From positions 310,001 through 374,000 of the forward strand of contig CAVXEW010000002.1 of the NCBI GenBank assembly GCA_963760965.1: DNA of 64,000 nt, read 5' to 3'. This document shows positions 17,439-26,082 of the stretch, in pieces. This stretch comes from Pararhizobium_B sp963760965 (GTDB taxonomy: Bacteria; Pseudomonadota; Alphaproteobacteria; Rhizobiales; Rhizobiaceae). Under the pieces are notes generated by a model. That model made no database searches and had not been told where the DNA came from. It worked only from the letters and a program-made list of their open reading frames with translations. Numbering within the stretch: position 1 is the stretch's first letter; every line of letters starts with the position of its first letter. A program made the position numbers and the translations under genes.

Positions 17439-18494
17439 ATGGCTTCGAGCAGCAAAAAGCGAAACAGGGTAACTCTTCAGGACGTCGCGCAGGAAGCCGG
17501 CGTTTCGCGGGCTACGGCGTCGCTCGTCATCCGCAAGAGCCCCCTGGTGAGCAAGGAGACGCGGGAGCGCGTCGAGCAGGTCCTGGAGCGCCTCGGCTAT
17601 GTCTACAACCTTGGCGCGGCGCGCATGCGTGCGGAGCGCAGCCACACGGTCGGTGTCGTCATCCCGAACCTGAGCAATCCGTTCTTCGCAGACATGCTCG
17701 CCGGGATCGAACTGGAACTCGACACGGCCAACATGGTGGTGGTGCTCGCCAACAGCCGCGACTCGACCGAAAAGCAGGAAACGATCATCCGCCGCATGCG
17801 GGAGCACGGTGTCGACGGAATGATCGTCTGCCCCGCCACGGGGACCGACAAGAGCCTGCCGGAGCGCGCCACGCAATGGGGCTTGCCTCTCGTGCAGGCC
17901 CTCCGCTCCGTCTCCGACACCAGCGGCGACTACGCGGGGTCCGACTATCTCGGCGGCATGAAGCAGGCTGTGCGGCACCTGAATGCGCTCGGACACACAC
18001 GCATCGCCTTTCTCACGGGGGGAAGCGCCCACTCCGCCTATGCCGAGCGGCTTGCCGGGTTCAAGGCCGGCACGGCCGAACTGGGGCTGCGCGACGACAT
18101 GGTCTTGAGCATCTCCCTCAACCAGCAGGATGCGATCGACGCGGCGCGCACGATCCTCGACATGCCGGCCCGGCCGACCGCCGCAATCTGCTTCAACGAC
18201 GTCGTCGGCCTCGGCCTTTCGAGCGGCCTGTACGATCTCGGCATCGAGGTCGGCCGGGACTTTTCCGTCATCGGCTTCGACAACGTCCCGGAGGCCAACC
18301 TCGTGCGGCCCAAGCTGACGTCGGTCGCCACGCATCCCGCCTCGATCGGAGAGACCGCCGCGCAGCTTCTCCTCGATCGCCTCGATAGCCCGAACCGCGC
18401 GGCGCGCCGGATCATCAACCTGACCGAGCTCATCGTACGCCAGTCCTGCGGCCCGCCGCCCGGAGGGAACACAGAAGCCGGCGGCGGCGTTTGA
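17439..18494 (+). CDS. LacI-family transcriptional regulator
   Basis: A 351-residue regulator. Residues about 10-32 form the helix-turn-helix (VTLQDVAQEAGVSRATASLVI), followed by the hinge helix region and a periplasmic-binding-protein-like sensor with the blocks TVGVVIPNLSNPFFADML and VIGFDNVPEANLVRPKLTSV. Its operator-like palindromes lie before itself (17398) and before the polar-amino-acid ABC operon (18531), so it probably represses both. LacI proteins usually sense sugars or sugar phosphates, so control of an amino-acid-type transporter is unusual. The ligand is unknown. Confidence 0.92.
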   Translation: MASSSKKRNRVTLQDVAQEAGVSRATASLVIRKSPLVSKETRERVEQVLERLGYVYNLGAARMRAERSHTVGVVIPNLSNPFFADMLAGIELELDTANMVVVLANSRDSTEKQETIIRRMREHGVDGMIVCPATGTDKSLPERATQWGLPLVQALRSVSDTSGDYAGSDYLGGMKQAVRHLNALGHTRIAFLTGGSAHSAYAERLAGFKAGTAELGLRDDMVLSISLNQQDAIDAARTILDMPARPTAAICFNDVVGLGLSSGLYDLGIEVGRDFSVIGFDNVPEANLVRPKLTSVATHPASIGETAAQLLLDRLDSPNRAARRIINLTELIVRQSCGPPPGGNTEAGGGV

Positions 18495-18530
18495 GGTTCA
18501 GGGCAATCTTGACGCCGGGTGCCAGATGTT

Positions 18531-18544
18531 TTAGATCGATCCAA
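18531..18544. promoter_or_regulatory. LacI-family operator, copy 2 (ABC operon)
   Basis: TTAGATCGATCCAA is a near-perfect palindrome differing from copy 1 in the right arm. It shares TTAGATCGATC and the AT-rich downstream flank with the copy at 17398. It sits 78 bp before the first permease gene, in the expected promoter region. The duplication in two promoters 1.1 kb apart supports a local LacI regulon. Confidence 0.65.
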
Positions 18545-18621
18545 TAATTTTGCGTGGATTGCCCGGACCGGGCGAGGAAAGAGTCGCGCCGCGGAGGGCG
18601 CAGAGGAGGACACGAGGAGGC

Positions 18622-19290
18622 ATGTACAAGTTCGACTTCGCGCCAGTCTTCGCGTCCTTCGGTCATCTCATCGCCGGCGCCGCGGTTACGCTCGAGCTGT
18701 CGTGCGGTGCGATGGTGATCGGTCTCGTCGTGTCGGTATTGTGCGCGGCCGGCAAGACATCCGGGATCAAGCCGCTGCGGTGGCTGATCAGTGTCTATGT
18801 CGAGGCGATCCGCAACACGCCGTTCCTGGTGCAGATCTTCTTCATCTATTTCGGGCTGCCCGCCCTCGGCCTGTCGTTCCAGCCGGACGTCGCGGCACTG
18901 ATCGCGCTCGTCGTCAACGTCGGCGCCTACGGGACCGAGATCATCCGGGCCGGCATCGAGTCGATCCAGCGCGGCCAGATCGAGGCAGGCATAGCCCTCG
19001 GGCTGAAACCCCACCAGGTTTTCCGCTACATCATCCTGAAGCCGGCGCTGCGCACCGTCTATCCCGCCCTGACAAGCCAGTTCATCTTCCTGATGCTGAC
19101 CTCGAGCGTCGTCTCCGTGATCTCCGCCAACGACCTCGCGGCGGCAGGCAACGACATCCAGTCGGAGACCTTCGCGAGCTTCGAGGTCTATCTGGTCGTC
19201 ACCGCGATGTATCTCGTCATGTCGACGGCGCTCTCGGCCGTCTTCACGACCATCCAGCGCGCGGCCTTCCGCTATCCGCTGAGCCGATAG
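18622..19290 (+). CDS. Polar-amino-acid ABC transporter permease
   Basis: A 222-residue inner-membrane protein of the HisMQ family with about five helices. The conserved loop EAIRNTPFLVQIFFIYFGLP near residue 55 and the EAA motif region ESIQRGQIEAGIALGL contact the ATPase. The start at 18622 follows GAGGAGG. It begins the operon downstream of the LacI operator and pairs with the permease at 19301. Confidence 0.9.
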   Translation: MYKFDFAPVFASFGHLIAGAAVTLELSCGAMVIGLVVSVLCAAGKTSGIKPLRWLISVYVEAIRNTPFLVQIFFIYFGLPALGLSFQPDVAALIALVVNVGAYGTEIIRAGIESIQRGQIEAGIALGLKPHQVFRYIILKPALRTVYPALTSQFIFLMLTSSVVSVISANDLAAAGNDIQSETFASFEVYLVVTAMYLVMSTALSAVFTTIQRAAFRYPLSR

Positions 19291-19300
19291 GAGCGCCGGG

Positions 19301-19957
19301 ATGATACGACAGTTCGGCTGGAACGAATTCGAGATCATTGTCTTCGCGGTGCGCTGGACAATCGCGCTGTCCGCGATCGCTTTCGTCGGCGGCGGCATCG
19401 GCGGCCTCGTCGTCGCGGCTCTCAGGACGTCCGACAGCCGTACCGGACGCCTCGCCACCATCGCATTCATCCGCGTGTTCCAGGGCACGCCGCTGCTCAT
19501 GCAGCTGTTCCTCGCCTATTTCGGAATGACGATCTTCGGCTACAACGTCAATCCGTGGATCGCCGCGTCGCTCGCGCTGACGGCGCATGCGAGCGCCTAT
19601 CTCGGCGAAATCTGGCGCGGCTGCATCGAGGCGGTGCCGGCGGGACAGAGCGAGGCCGCGACGGCGCTCGGCCTGCGCTATTTCAACCGCATGCGCTACA
19701 TCGTGGTGCCGCAGGCGGCCCGGATCGCGGTGGCGCCTACCGTCGGCTTCCTCGTCCAGCTCATCAAGGAGACGTCGCTCGCCTCGATCATCGGCTTCGT
19801 CGAACTGACCCGCGAAGGCCAGATCATCAACAACGCCACCTTCCGTCCCTTCCTCGTCTTCAGCATCGTCGCGGCGCTTTATTTCATCATGTGCTGGCCG
19901 CTGTCGCTGGTGGCGCGGCGGATGGAAAGGAAATTTGCCCGGTCAAGCGCACGCTGA
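19301..19957 (+). CDS. Polar-amino-acid ABC transporter permease, second subunit
   Basis: A 218-residue HisMQ-family permease. It shows the loop FIRVFQGTPLLMQLFLAYFGM and the EAA coupling motif EAVPAGQSEAATALGL. It starts 11 bases after the previous gene with GGAGCG upstream. With the first permease it makes the heterodimeric channel of the transporter served by the binding protein at 20007 and the ATPase at 20860. Confidence 0.9.
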   Translation: MIRQFGWNEFEIIVFAVRWTIALSAIAFVGGGIGGLVVAALRTSDSRTGRLATIAFIRVFQGTPLLMQLFLAYFGMTIFGYNVNPWIAASLALTAHASAYLGEIWRGCIEAVPAGQSEAATALGLRYFNRMRYIVVPQAARIAVAPTVGFLVQLIKETSLASIIGFVELTREGQIINNATFRPFLVFSIVAALYFIMCWPLSLVARRMERKFARSSAR

Positions 19958-20006
19958 CCGGGCCGGATGCCGGGCACGAAGCCCGGCCGCAACCAGGGAG
20001 AAGGAA

Positions 20007-20837
20007 ATGAAGAACCTGTTGAAGAAGAGCGCCGCAGCGGTGCTCGGCCTAAGCCTCATGGCGGCGGGCGCAACGCAGGCGGCCAACGCCACGACGCTGA
20101 AGCAGATCGAAAAGAAGGGCACGATCAATGTCGGCATGCTTGTCGACTTCCCGCCCTACGGCATCATGAACGAGCAGAACAAGCCGGATGGCTACGATGC
20201 CGACGTCGCGAAGCTGCTTGCGAAATACATGAACGTGAAGCTGAACCTGGTGCCCGTGACGGGCCCGAACCGGATCCCCTATCTGCTGAGCGGACAGGTG
20301 GACGTCCTCGTCGCCTCGCTCGGCATCACGCCGGAACGCGCCAAGAAGGTCGACTACTCCAATCCCTACGCCGCCATCACGATTTCCGTCTACGGACCCA
20401 AGGACCTCCAGGTATCGAAGCCGGCGGATCTCTCCGGCAAGTCCATCGCCGTCGCGCGGGCGAGCACGCAGGACACCGCGATCACGAAAATCGCACCGAA
20501 GGACGCCCACATCCAGCGCTTCGATTCCGACGCCAGCGCGGTGCAGGCCCTCCTGTCCGGCCAGACCCAGATGATCGGCTGCTCGAACACGGTCATCACC
20601 CAGATCAACAAGGCGGCGCCGGGAAAATACGAGCAAAAGATCCAGCTTTCCAAGCAGGTGCAGGGCATTGCGGTGAAACCGGGCTCCGACAAGCTGCTCG
20701 CCAAGGTCAACGCCTTCATCAAATCGGCCGAAAAGAACGGCGGGCTCAACAAGATCCACAAGAAATGGCTGGGCGAGCCGCTGCCGGACTTCGTCAAGAC
20801 GACGACGGCGAAGTCGGCTCTTCAATCGCAGAACTAA
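20007..20837 (+). CDS. Amino-acid ABC transporter substrate-binding protein (SBP_bac_3)
   Basis: A 276-residue periplasmic binding protein. The signal peptide ends near residue 26 (QAANA), and the mature start KKGTINVGMLVDFPPYG is diagnostic of family 3 binding proteins, as is YLLSGQVDVLVASLGITPERAK. The usual arginine that binds the amino-acid carboxylate falls in TPERAKKVDYSNPYA. GGGAGAAGGAA precedes the start at 20007. The ligand should be an amino acid or close analogue; LacI control hints at an unusual, possibly sugar-linked, amino compound. Confidence 0.9.
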   Translation: MKNLLKKSAAAVLGLSLMAAGATQAANATTLKQIEKKGTINVGMLVDFPPYGIMNEQNKPDGYDADVAKLLAKYMNVKLNLVPVTGPNRIPYLLSGQVDVLVASLGITPERAKKVDYSNPYAAITISVYGPKDLQVSKPADLSGKSIAVARASTQDTAITKIAPKDAHIQRFDSDASAVQALLSGQTQMIGCSNTVITQINKAAPGKYEQKIQLSKQVQGIAVKPGSDKLLAKVNAFIKSAEKNGGLNKIHKKWLGEPLPDFVKTTTAKSALQSQN

Positions 20838-20859
20838 TCGACTGACAAGGGTCTTCGCG

Positions 20860-21636
20860 ATGACACACGACTCCACGAACGGGAAGGCGGTCTCACCGCG
20901 GGGCGACGGCGAAGCAGCCGTCGTGATGGAAGGCGTCGACAAGTGGTACGGCGCCTTCCAGGCCCTCAAGGAGATCAACCTCACGGTGGCAGGCGGCGAA
21001 CGCATCGTTGTCTGCGGGCCGTCGGGCTCCGGCAAGTCGACGCTGATCCGCTGCATCAACCAGCTCGAGACAATCCAGAAGGGCCGCATCGTCGTCGACG
21101 GGATCGAGCTTGCGGGCCGCAAGAACATCGACGCCATCCGGCAGGAAGTCGGAATGGTATTCCAGCAGTTCAATCTCTTCCCGCACATGACGGTGCTGCA
21201 GAATTGCATGCTGGCGCCGCTGAAGGTGCGCGGTACGCCGCGGGCGGACGCCGAAGCGACGGCGAGGCGTTTTCTCGAGCGCGTCCACATTCCCGAGCAG
21301 GCCGACAAGTATCCGGCACAGCTTTCCGGCGGCCAGCAGCAACGCGTGGCGATCGCGCGTGCGCTCTGCATGAACCCGAAGGTCATGCTCTTCGACGAGC
21401 CGACGTCGGCGCTCGATCCCGAGATGGTCAAGGAAGTCCTCGACACGATGATCGACCTCGCCGAGGAGGGCATGACGATGCTCTGCGTCACCCACGAGAT
21501 GAACTTCGCGCGAAGCGTCGCCGACCGCGTCATCTTCATGGACCAGGGCGAGATCGTCGAGGTGGCGCCGCCCGAGGAATTCTTCGGCAGCCCGAAGCAC
21601 CAGCGCACTCGCACCTTCCTCGGTCAGATATCCTGA
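20860..21636 (+). CDS. Polar-amino-acid ABC transporter ATP-binding protein (GlnQ type)
   Basis: A 258-residue ATPase. Walker A is GPSGSGKSTL, the Q-loop EVGMVFQQFNLFPHMT, the signature LSGGQQQRVAIARAL and Walker B VMLFDEPTSALDPEM, all intact and of the GlnQ/HisP type. It follows the binding protein by 22 bases and completes the importer of genes 18622-20837. Confidence 0.93.
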   Translation: MTHDSTNGKAVSPRGDGEAAVVMEGVDKWYGAFQALKEINLTVAGGERIVVCGPSGSGKSTLIRCINQLETIQKGRIVVDGIELAGRKNIDAIRQEVGMVFQQFNLFPHMTVLQNCMLAPLKVRGTPRADAEATARRFLERVHIPEQADKYPAQLSGGQQQRVAIARALCMNPKVMLFDEPTSALDPEMVKEVLDTMIDLAEEGMTMLCVTHEMNFARSVADRVIFMDQGEIVEVAPPEEFFGSPKHQRTRTFLGQIS

Positions 21637-21664
21637 CCGCTTCGGCCGGCACGGGGAAAAGGCT

Positions 21665-22600
21665 TTGAAGCACCACATCCTTCTCGTCGAGCCTATGATG
21701 CGCGAAATGGAGGACCGCCTCGACCGGACCTACACCGTGCACCGGCTGTTCCGGACCGGTGGCGCGCGCGAGGCGCAGGCGGCCGCCTGCAGCATACGTG
21801 CCGCGGTGACAGGCGGCGGAAGTGGCCTGCCGAGCGAGTGGTTCGACCGGCTGCCCCGTCTCGGGCTGATCGCTGTCAACGGTGTAGGCACGGACAGGGT
21901 CGATCTCGCCGCCGCCCGCGAGCGCGGCGTGCGCGTGACGACGACGCCGGGCGTGCTGACCGACGACGTCGCAGACATGGCGATGGGACTCATCATCGAC
22001 GTCCTGCGCCGCGTCTCCGAAGGCGACCGCTTCGTGAGGGACGGCAGCTGGTCGCTCGGCACCGCGATGCCGATGGGGCGCAGCCTCTGGTCGTTGCGGC
22101 TCGGCATTCTCGGGCTCGGCCAGATCGGCCAGGCGCTCGGTCGCCGCGCCGAGGCCTTCGGCATGACCGTATCCTTCTGGAACCGCACAACGATATCGGG
22201 CGCCGGTTGGGCGCAATTCGACAGCCCGCTCGAGCTTGCTCGAGAGAGCGACGTACTGGCCGCCTGCGTCGCCGCTGTGCCCGAGACGAGGGGCATCGTC
22301 GACGCGGCCATGCTTTCGGCCCTCGGGCCTTCGGGGGTGCTGGTCAACGTCGCCCGCGGCAGCCTTGTCGACGAAGAGGCTCTGCACGACGCGCTCGCGA
22401 CAGGACGCATTGCCGGTGCCGGGCTCGACGTCTTCGCCGCGGAGCCGCGGGGCGCGGAACGTTTCAGGGCGCTGCCCAACGTGGTGCTGACGCCGCATCA
22501 GGGAAGCGCCACCGCCGAGACCCGCCGGGCCATGGGCGAGATCGTCCTCAAGAGCCTCGAGCAGTTCTTCGCCGACCCGCAGCCTGCCGCCGCAGGCTGA
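21665..22600 (+). CDS. D-isomer-specific 2-hydroxyacid dehydrogenase
   Basis: A 311-residue NAD(P)-dependent enzyme that would reduce a 2-oxo acid or oxidise a D-2-hydroxy acid. The nucleotide-binding turn is LGILGLGQIGQALGRRA, and the catalytic triad is visible as R in VPETRGIVD, E in DVFAAEPRG and H in LTPHQGSA. Translation starts at TTG (21665), which places the family N-terminus KHHILLVEPMM correctly. It is 28 bases after the ABC ATPase and is probably part of the LacI-controlled operon, acting on a product of the imported compound. Confidence 0.85.
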   Translation: MKHHILLVEPMMREMEDRLDRTYTVHRLFRTGGAREAQAAACSIRAAVTGGGSGLPSEWFDRLPRLGLIAVNGVGTDRVDLAAARERGVRVTTTPGVLTDDVADMAMGLIIDVLRRVSEGDRFVRDGSWSLGTAMPMGRSLWSLRLGILGLGQIGQALGRRAEAFGMTVSFWNRTTISGAGWAQFDSPLELARESDVLAACVAAVPETRGIVDAAMLSALGPSGVLVNVARGSLVDEEALHDALATGRIAGAGLDVFAAEPRGAERFRALPNVVLTPHQGSATAETRRAMGEIVLKSLEQFFADPQPAAAG

Positions 22601-22602
22601 TC

Positions 22603-23643
22603 TCAGCCGCTCGCGCGCCCGACGATCGTAAAGCCGACGTCCATCCTGTTCGTCTCGACGGGTTCGCCCCGCAGACGACGCAGCATTGCGTCGGCCGCCT
22701 TTTGCCCCAGGGCTTCCCTGTCGACCTTGACGGTGGTCAGCGCGGGGAAGATGTCGGCTGCGAAATCCTGGTCGCCGAAGCCTATGACGGCGATCTTGCC
22801 CGGAACGGCTATCCGCCGGGCGGCGGCCTCGATCAGTATACCGTGGGCGAGAAGATCGGAACTGCAGAATATGACACCCTCGGCGAAGCCTTGGCCGAGC
22901 AGTTGCGACAGCGCCTCGCGGCCGCACCGTATGCTGGCCGCCCCCGCCAGCCGCACGGCCGGGACCTCGCCGAAGCCGTAATCGGAAAGCCGCTCGCGGA
23001 AGGCCTCCATGCGGCGCTGCGCGCGTTCGTCCGCGGCTGCGACCGCGGCCGCGTTGCGATAGCCCTTCTCCCTAACGAAGCGGGCGACCGCGCGGCCGGC
23101 TTCCGAATGCGCGAAACCGACGCAGACGTCGATCGGCGTTTCGGTGATGTCCCAAACCTCGACCGTCGGAATGTTGGCGCCGAGCAGGGCGCGCCGGCAT
23201 TCGGCCGAGTGATGCACGCCGGTCAGCAGAAAACCGTCGGGACGCCGGCTGAGGAGTGCCGAGACGAGCTCGAATTCCTCCTCCTGCGAAAAGCCCGTCT
23301 CGCCGAGGAGCACCTGATAGCCGGCGCTCCGGATCGCGACGATGAACCGCTGGATCAGGGTCGAGTAGACGATGTTGGTGATCGAAGGCACGAGGGCGGC
23401 TATCAGGTGCGTGCGCCGCGAAGCCAGGGAAGCCGCCGTCAGGTTGGGCACGTATCCAGTCAGGCGGATGGCCTCGCGGATGCGGACCATCGTCTCCGGC
23501 GAGACCTTGTCGGGGTGGTTGAGCGCGCGCGAGACCGTGACCTGGGATACGCCGGCGATGCGCCCGATCGTCTCCATTGTAACTGCTGCCCCGGAGCCTG
23601 ATGCTCCTCCCGCTCCGGCCGCTGCTGACTTCCGCTTCGCCAA
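22603..23643 (-). CDS. LacI-family transcriptional regulator
   Basis: A 346-residue regulator when read from a TTG start at 23643 that has GGGGAAGG before it. The reading frame stays open upstream into the TctA relic, so the true start is not certain. The helix-turn-helix is VTMETIGRIAGVSQVTVSRAL, and the sensor domain shows LIAALVPSITNIVYSTLIQRF and VIGFGDQDFAADIFPALTTV. GntR/gluconate-type LacI regulators look like this. It is convergent with the dehydrogenase (two-base gap) and divergent from the sugar-acid genes at 24321, which it probably controls. Confidence 0.85.
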   Translation of the reverse strand: MAKRKSAAAGAGGASGSGAAVTMETIGRIAGVSQVTVSRALNHPDKVSPETMVRIREAIRLTGYVPNLTAASLASRRTHLIAALVPSITNIVYSTLIQRFIVAIRSAGYQVLLGETGFSQEEEFELVSALLSRRPDGFLLTGVHHSAECRRALLGANIPTVEVWDITETPIDVCVGFAHSEAGRAVARFVREKGYRNAAAVAAADERAQRRMEAFRERLSDYGFGEVPAVRLAGAASIRCGREALSQLLGQGFAEGVIFCSSDLLAHGILIEAAARRIAVPGKIAVIGFGDQDFAADIFPALTTVKVDREALGQKAADAMLRRLRGEPVETNRMDVGFTIVGRASG

Positions 23644-23736
23644 ACCTTCCCCTTCGCTCCCACTCCGAGGCGTCCCGCCCGCTTCCTGCCTCCGGCAGAT
23701 ACCGGAACGAGGACGCCAGCCGTTGCGACCGCGCAT

Positions 23737-24048
23737 GCGTGCCAAGATAGACATTGTAACGGAAAAGCCGAGCGAAACAGCGATCAGAACCCACAGGAAA
23801 TCCGCGATCCAGATCTTGGCAAGGAAGATCGACATTGTGCCGAGCGATTCGAGGCTCTTGACGAAACAGACTCCGGCGGGCGGCCGCGGGATGAATCCGA
23901 TGATGAAGGGGGCCATTTCGATGTCGACCTTCTGCGCGAAAGAGCCGAACAGGCTGAAGATCAGCAGTGTCCACACGTCGCACATCACGCCGTAGTTGAT
24001 GGTGTATGCGCCGACGACGCACATCAGAGGGATGATCGCGAACTTCAA
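23737..24048 (-). pseudogene. Relic of a TctA-type tricarboxylate transporter permease
   Basis: About 104 in-frame codons upstream of the LacI gene encode a hydrophobic protein stretch that resembles the C-terminal part of TctA permeases: PLMCVVGAYTINYGVMCDVW, LLIFSLFGSFAQK, MAPFIIGFIP, SLESLGTMSIFLAKIW, then a final hydrophobic helix. The order and spacing match the family (CVVGAYSVNN, DVWVMLIFG, APLVLGL, FF). About 400 residues of the normal 500-residue protein are absent, as are tctB and tctC. It is probably the remnant of a deleted carrier operon. The rest of 23644-24320 shows no gene. Confidence 0.6.
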
Positions 24049-24224
24049 GATGCAGGAGTGCTGGATGGCGAAGTTCGCAATGCGCGATCTCGGTATGAAT
24101 ACGCATACATCTCCCGATGCCGCAACCGTTGCGAGACTGGCATTGGCTCTTCCCGGATTCACAAGAAAGTCGCCGTTTTGCAAGCCATTTCGCAAAGTTC
24201 GCAAGGATCCTCGCCCGAAACGCT

Positions 24225-24253
24225 TTGACACATCGCGCTGTTAGCGCATACGA
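24225..24253 (+). promoter_or_regulatory. Putative promoter of the sugar-acid operon
   Basis: A perfect TTGACA -35 (24225-24230), a 17-base spacer and a weak ATACGA -10 precede the dehydratase gene by about 70 bp. The spacer and -10 hold TGTTAGCGC followed by an imperfect mirror, compatible with a LacI operator with central GCGC. Only the -35 is strong, so this is tentative. Confidence 0.35.
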
Positions 24254-24320
24254 CAATTCCAATAGATGATCATCACTTGGAAATCGCCGGGCGACGCGTT
24301 CCGGCGAAGGAAGGTCACGA

Positions 24321-26063
24321 ATGAGCACGAAGTCCGGGAAGGCGCCGGAAGACCTGCGCAGCGCGCGGTGGTTCGCGCCCGACGATCTTCGCAGCTTCGG
24401 GCACCGGTCGCGCCTGATGCAGATGGGGCTGGCACCGGAGGACTGGGAAGGCCGCCCTGTCATCGGGATCCTGAACACGTGGTCGGAGCTCAATCCCTGT
24501 CATGCGCACTTCCGCGAGCGCGCCGGGGACGTGAAGAAGGGCGTCCACCAGGCAGGGGGGTTTCCCGTCGAACTCCCGGCACTTTCCGTCGACGAGAGCT
24601 TCACCAAGCCCTCCTCCATGCTCTACCGAAACCTGCTCGCGATGGAGACGGAGGAGCAGATCCGCAACCATCCGCTCGACGGGGTGGTGCTGATGGGCGG
24701 CTGCGACAAGACGACCCCGGCGCTGATCATGGGAGCACTGTCGGCGGGCGTGCCGATGATCTACCTGCCGGCGGGCCCGATGCTGCGCGGCAACTATGCC
24801 GGCAAGATCCTCGGCTCGGGATCCGATGCGTGGAAATATTGGGACGAACGCCGCGCGGGAGAGATCACCGACGAGGAATGGCAGGGCGTGGAAGGCGGCA
24901 TCGCGCGCTCCTACGGGCACTGCATGACGATGGGCACCGCTTCCACCATGACGGCGATAGCCGAGGCGATGGGGCTTTGCCTGCCGGGCGCCTCGTCCAT
25001 TCCGGCAGCTGACGCCGGGCATATGCGGATGTCGTCCGCCTGCGGGCGCCGCATCGTCGAAATGGTCTGGGAGGACCTGACGCCGGAACGCATCGTCACC
25101 CCCGCCTCCATCCGCAACGCGGCTGTCGTCGCCATGGCCACCGGCTGCTCGACGAATGCCGTCGTCCACCTGCTCGCCATGGCGCGGCGCGCGAAGATCG
25201 ACTTCACGCTCGACGACCTCGACACGCTTGGACGCTCCACGCCGGTGATCGCCAACATCCGGCCCTCCGGGCAGAAGTACCTGATGGAGGACTTCTACTA
25301 TGCCGGTGGACTGCGCGCACTGATGGCCGAGCTGTCCGAACGCCTCGATCTCTCGGCCGTCACCGTATCGGGCAAGCGCCTTGGCGAGACGCTCGAGGGC
25401 GCGGAAGTCTACGATCCCGACGTCATCCGGCCGCTCTCGAACCCCGTCTATCATGAAGGCTCGCTGGCGGTGCTGCGGGGCAACCTCTGCCCCGACGGAG
25501 CGGTCATCAAGCCGGCGGCCTGCGACCCGCGCTTCTACGTGCATGAGGGCCCCGCGCTCGTCTTCGACAGCTATCCGGAAATGAAGAAGGCCGTGGACGA
25601 CGAGACGCTCGACGTCACGCCGGACCACGTCATGGTCCTGCGAAATGCCGGCCCGCTCGGCGGGCCAGGCTTCCCCGAATGGGGCATGCTGCCGATCCCG
25701 AAGGCCCTGATCAGGCAGGGCCACCGCGACATGCTGCGGATTTCGGACGCCCGCATGTCCGGTACGTCCTACGGAGCCTGCGTCCTGCACGTCGCCCCGG
25801 AGGCCCACGTGGGCGGTCCGCTCGCCCTTCTGCGTACCGGAGACCGGGTGCGCATCGACGTGCCCGCGCGCAAGCTCGACATACTGGTCGACAATACCGA
25901 ACTGGAGCGTCGCCGGGCCGCATGGCAGCCGCCCCACCCGCGCTACCAGCGCGGCTACGGCTGGATGTTCTCGCAGCACGTCAGCCAGGCCGACAAGGGC
26001 TGCGACTTCGACTTTCTCACCAGCGACTTCGGCGAGACCGCCGGCGAGCCGGACATCTTCTGA
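24321..26063 (+). CDS. IlvD/Edd-family sugar-acid dehydratase (arabinonate/xylonate dehydratase-like)
   Basis: A 580-residue Fe-S dehydratase. The three cluster cysteines are expected in NTWSELNPC, MGGCDKTTP and YGHCMTMGTAST, all present. The N-terminal LRSARWFAPDDLRSFGHRS marks the branch that contains pentonate dehydratases, not the biosynthetic dihydroxy-acid dehydratase. It would convert an aldonic acid to the 2-keto-3-deoxy acid. It is followed by an RraA-like gene (26083) and a DapA-family gene (26830), which fits a keto-deoxy-acid degradation pathway. The specific sugar acid is undetermined. Confidence 0.85.
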   Translation: MSTKSGKAPEDLRSARWFAPDDLRSFGHRSRLMQMGLAPEDWEGRPVIGILNTWSELNPCHAHFRERAGDVKKGVHQAGGFPVELPALSVDESFTKPSSMLYRNLLAMETEEQIRNHPLDGVVLMGGCDKTTPALIMGALSAGVPMIYLPAGPMLRGNYAGKILGSGSDAWKYWDERRAGEITDEEWQGVEGGIARSYGHCMTMGTASTMTAIAEAMGLCLPGASSIPAADAGHMRMSSACGRRIVEMVWEDLTPERIVTPASIRNAAVVAMATGCSTNAVVHLLAMARRAKIDFTLDDLDTLGRSTPVIANIRPSGQKYLMEDFYYAGGLRALMAELSERLDLSAVTVSGKRLGETLEGAEVYDPDVIRPLSNPVYHEGSLAVLRGNLCPDGAVIKPAACDPRFYVHEGPALVFDSYPEMKKAVDDETLDVTPDHVMVLRNAGPLGGPGFPEWGMLPIPKALIRQGHRDMLRISDARMSGTSYGACVLHVAPEAHVGGPLALLRTGDRVRIDVPARKLDILVDNTELERRRAAWQPPHPRYQRGYGWMFSQHVSQADKGCDFDFLTSDFGETAGEPDIF

Positions 26064-26082
26064 TCCCCGGGAGGACTACGAC

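Noticed and set aside
22603..24231. One 542-residue LacI protein with a membrane N-terminus
   Set aside because: The N-terminal part matches TctA and a TTG with a good ribosome site starts a normal-length LacI protein, so a fusion by chance open frame is more likely.
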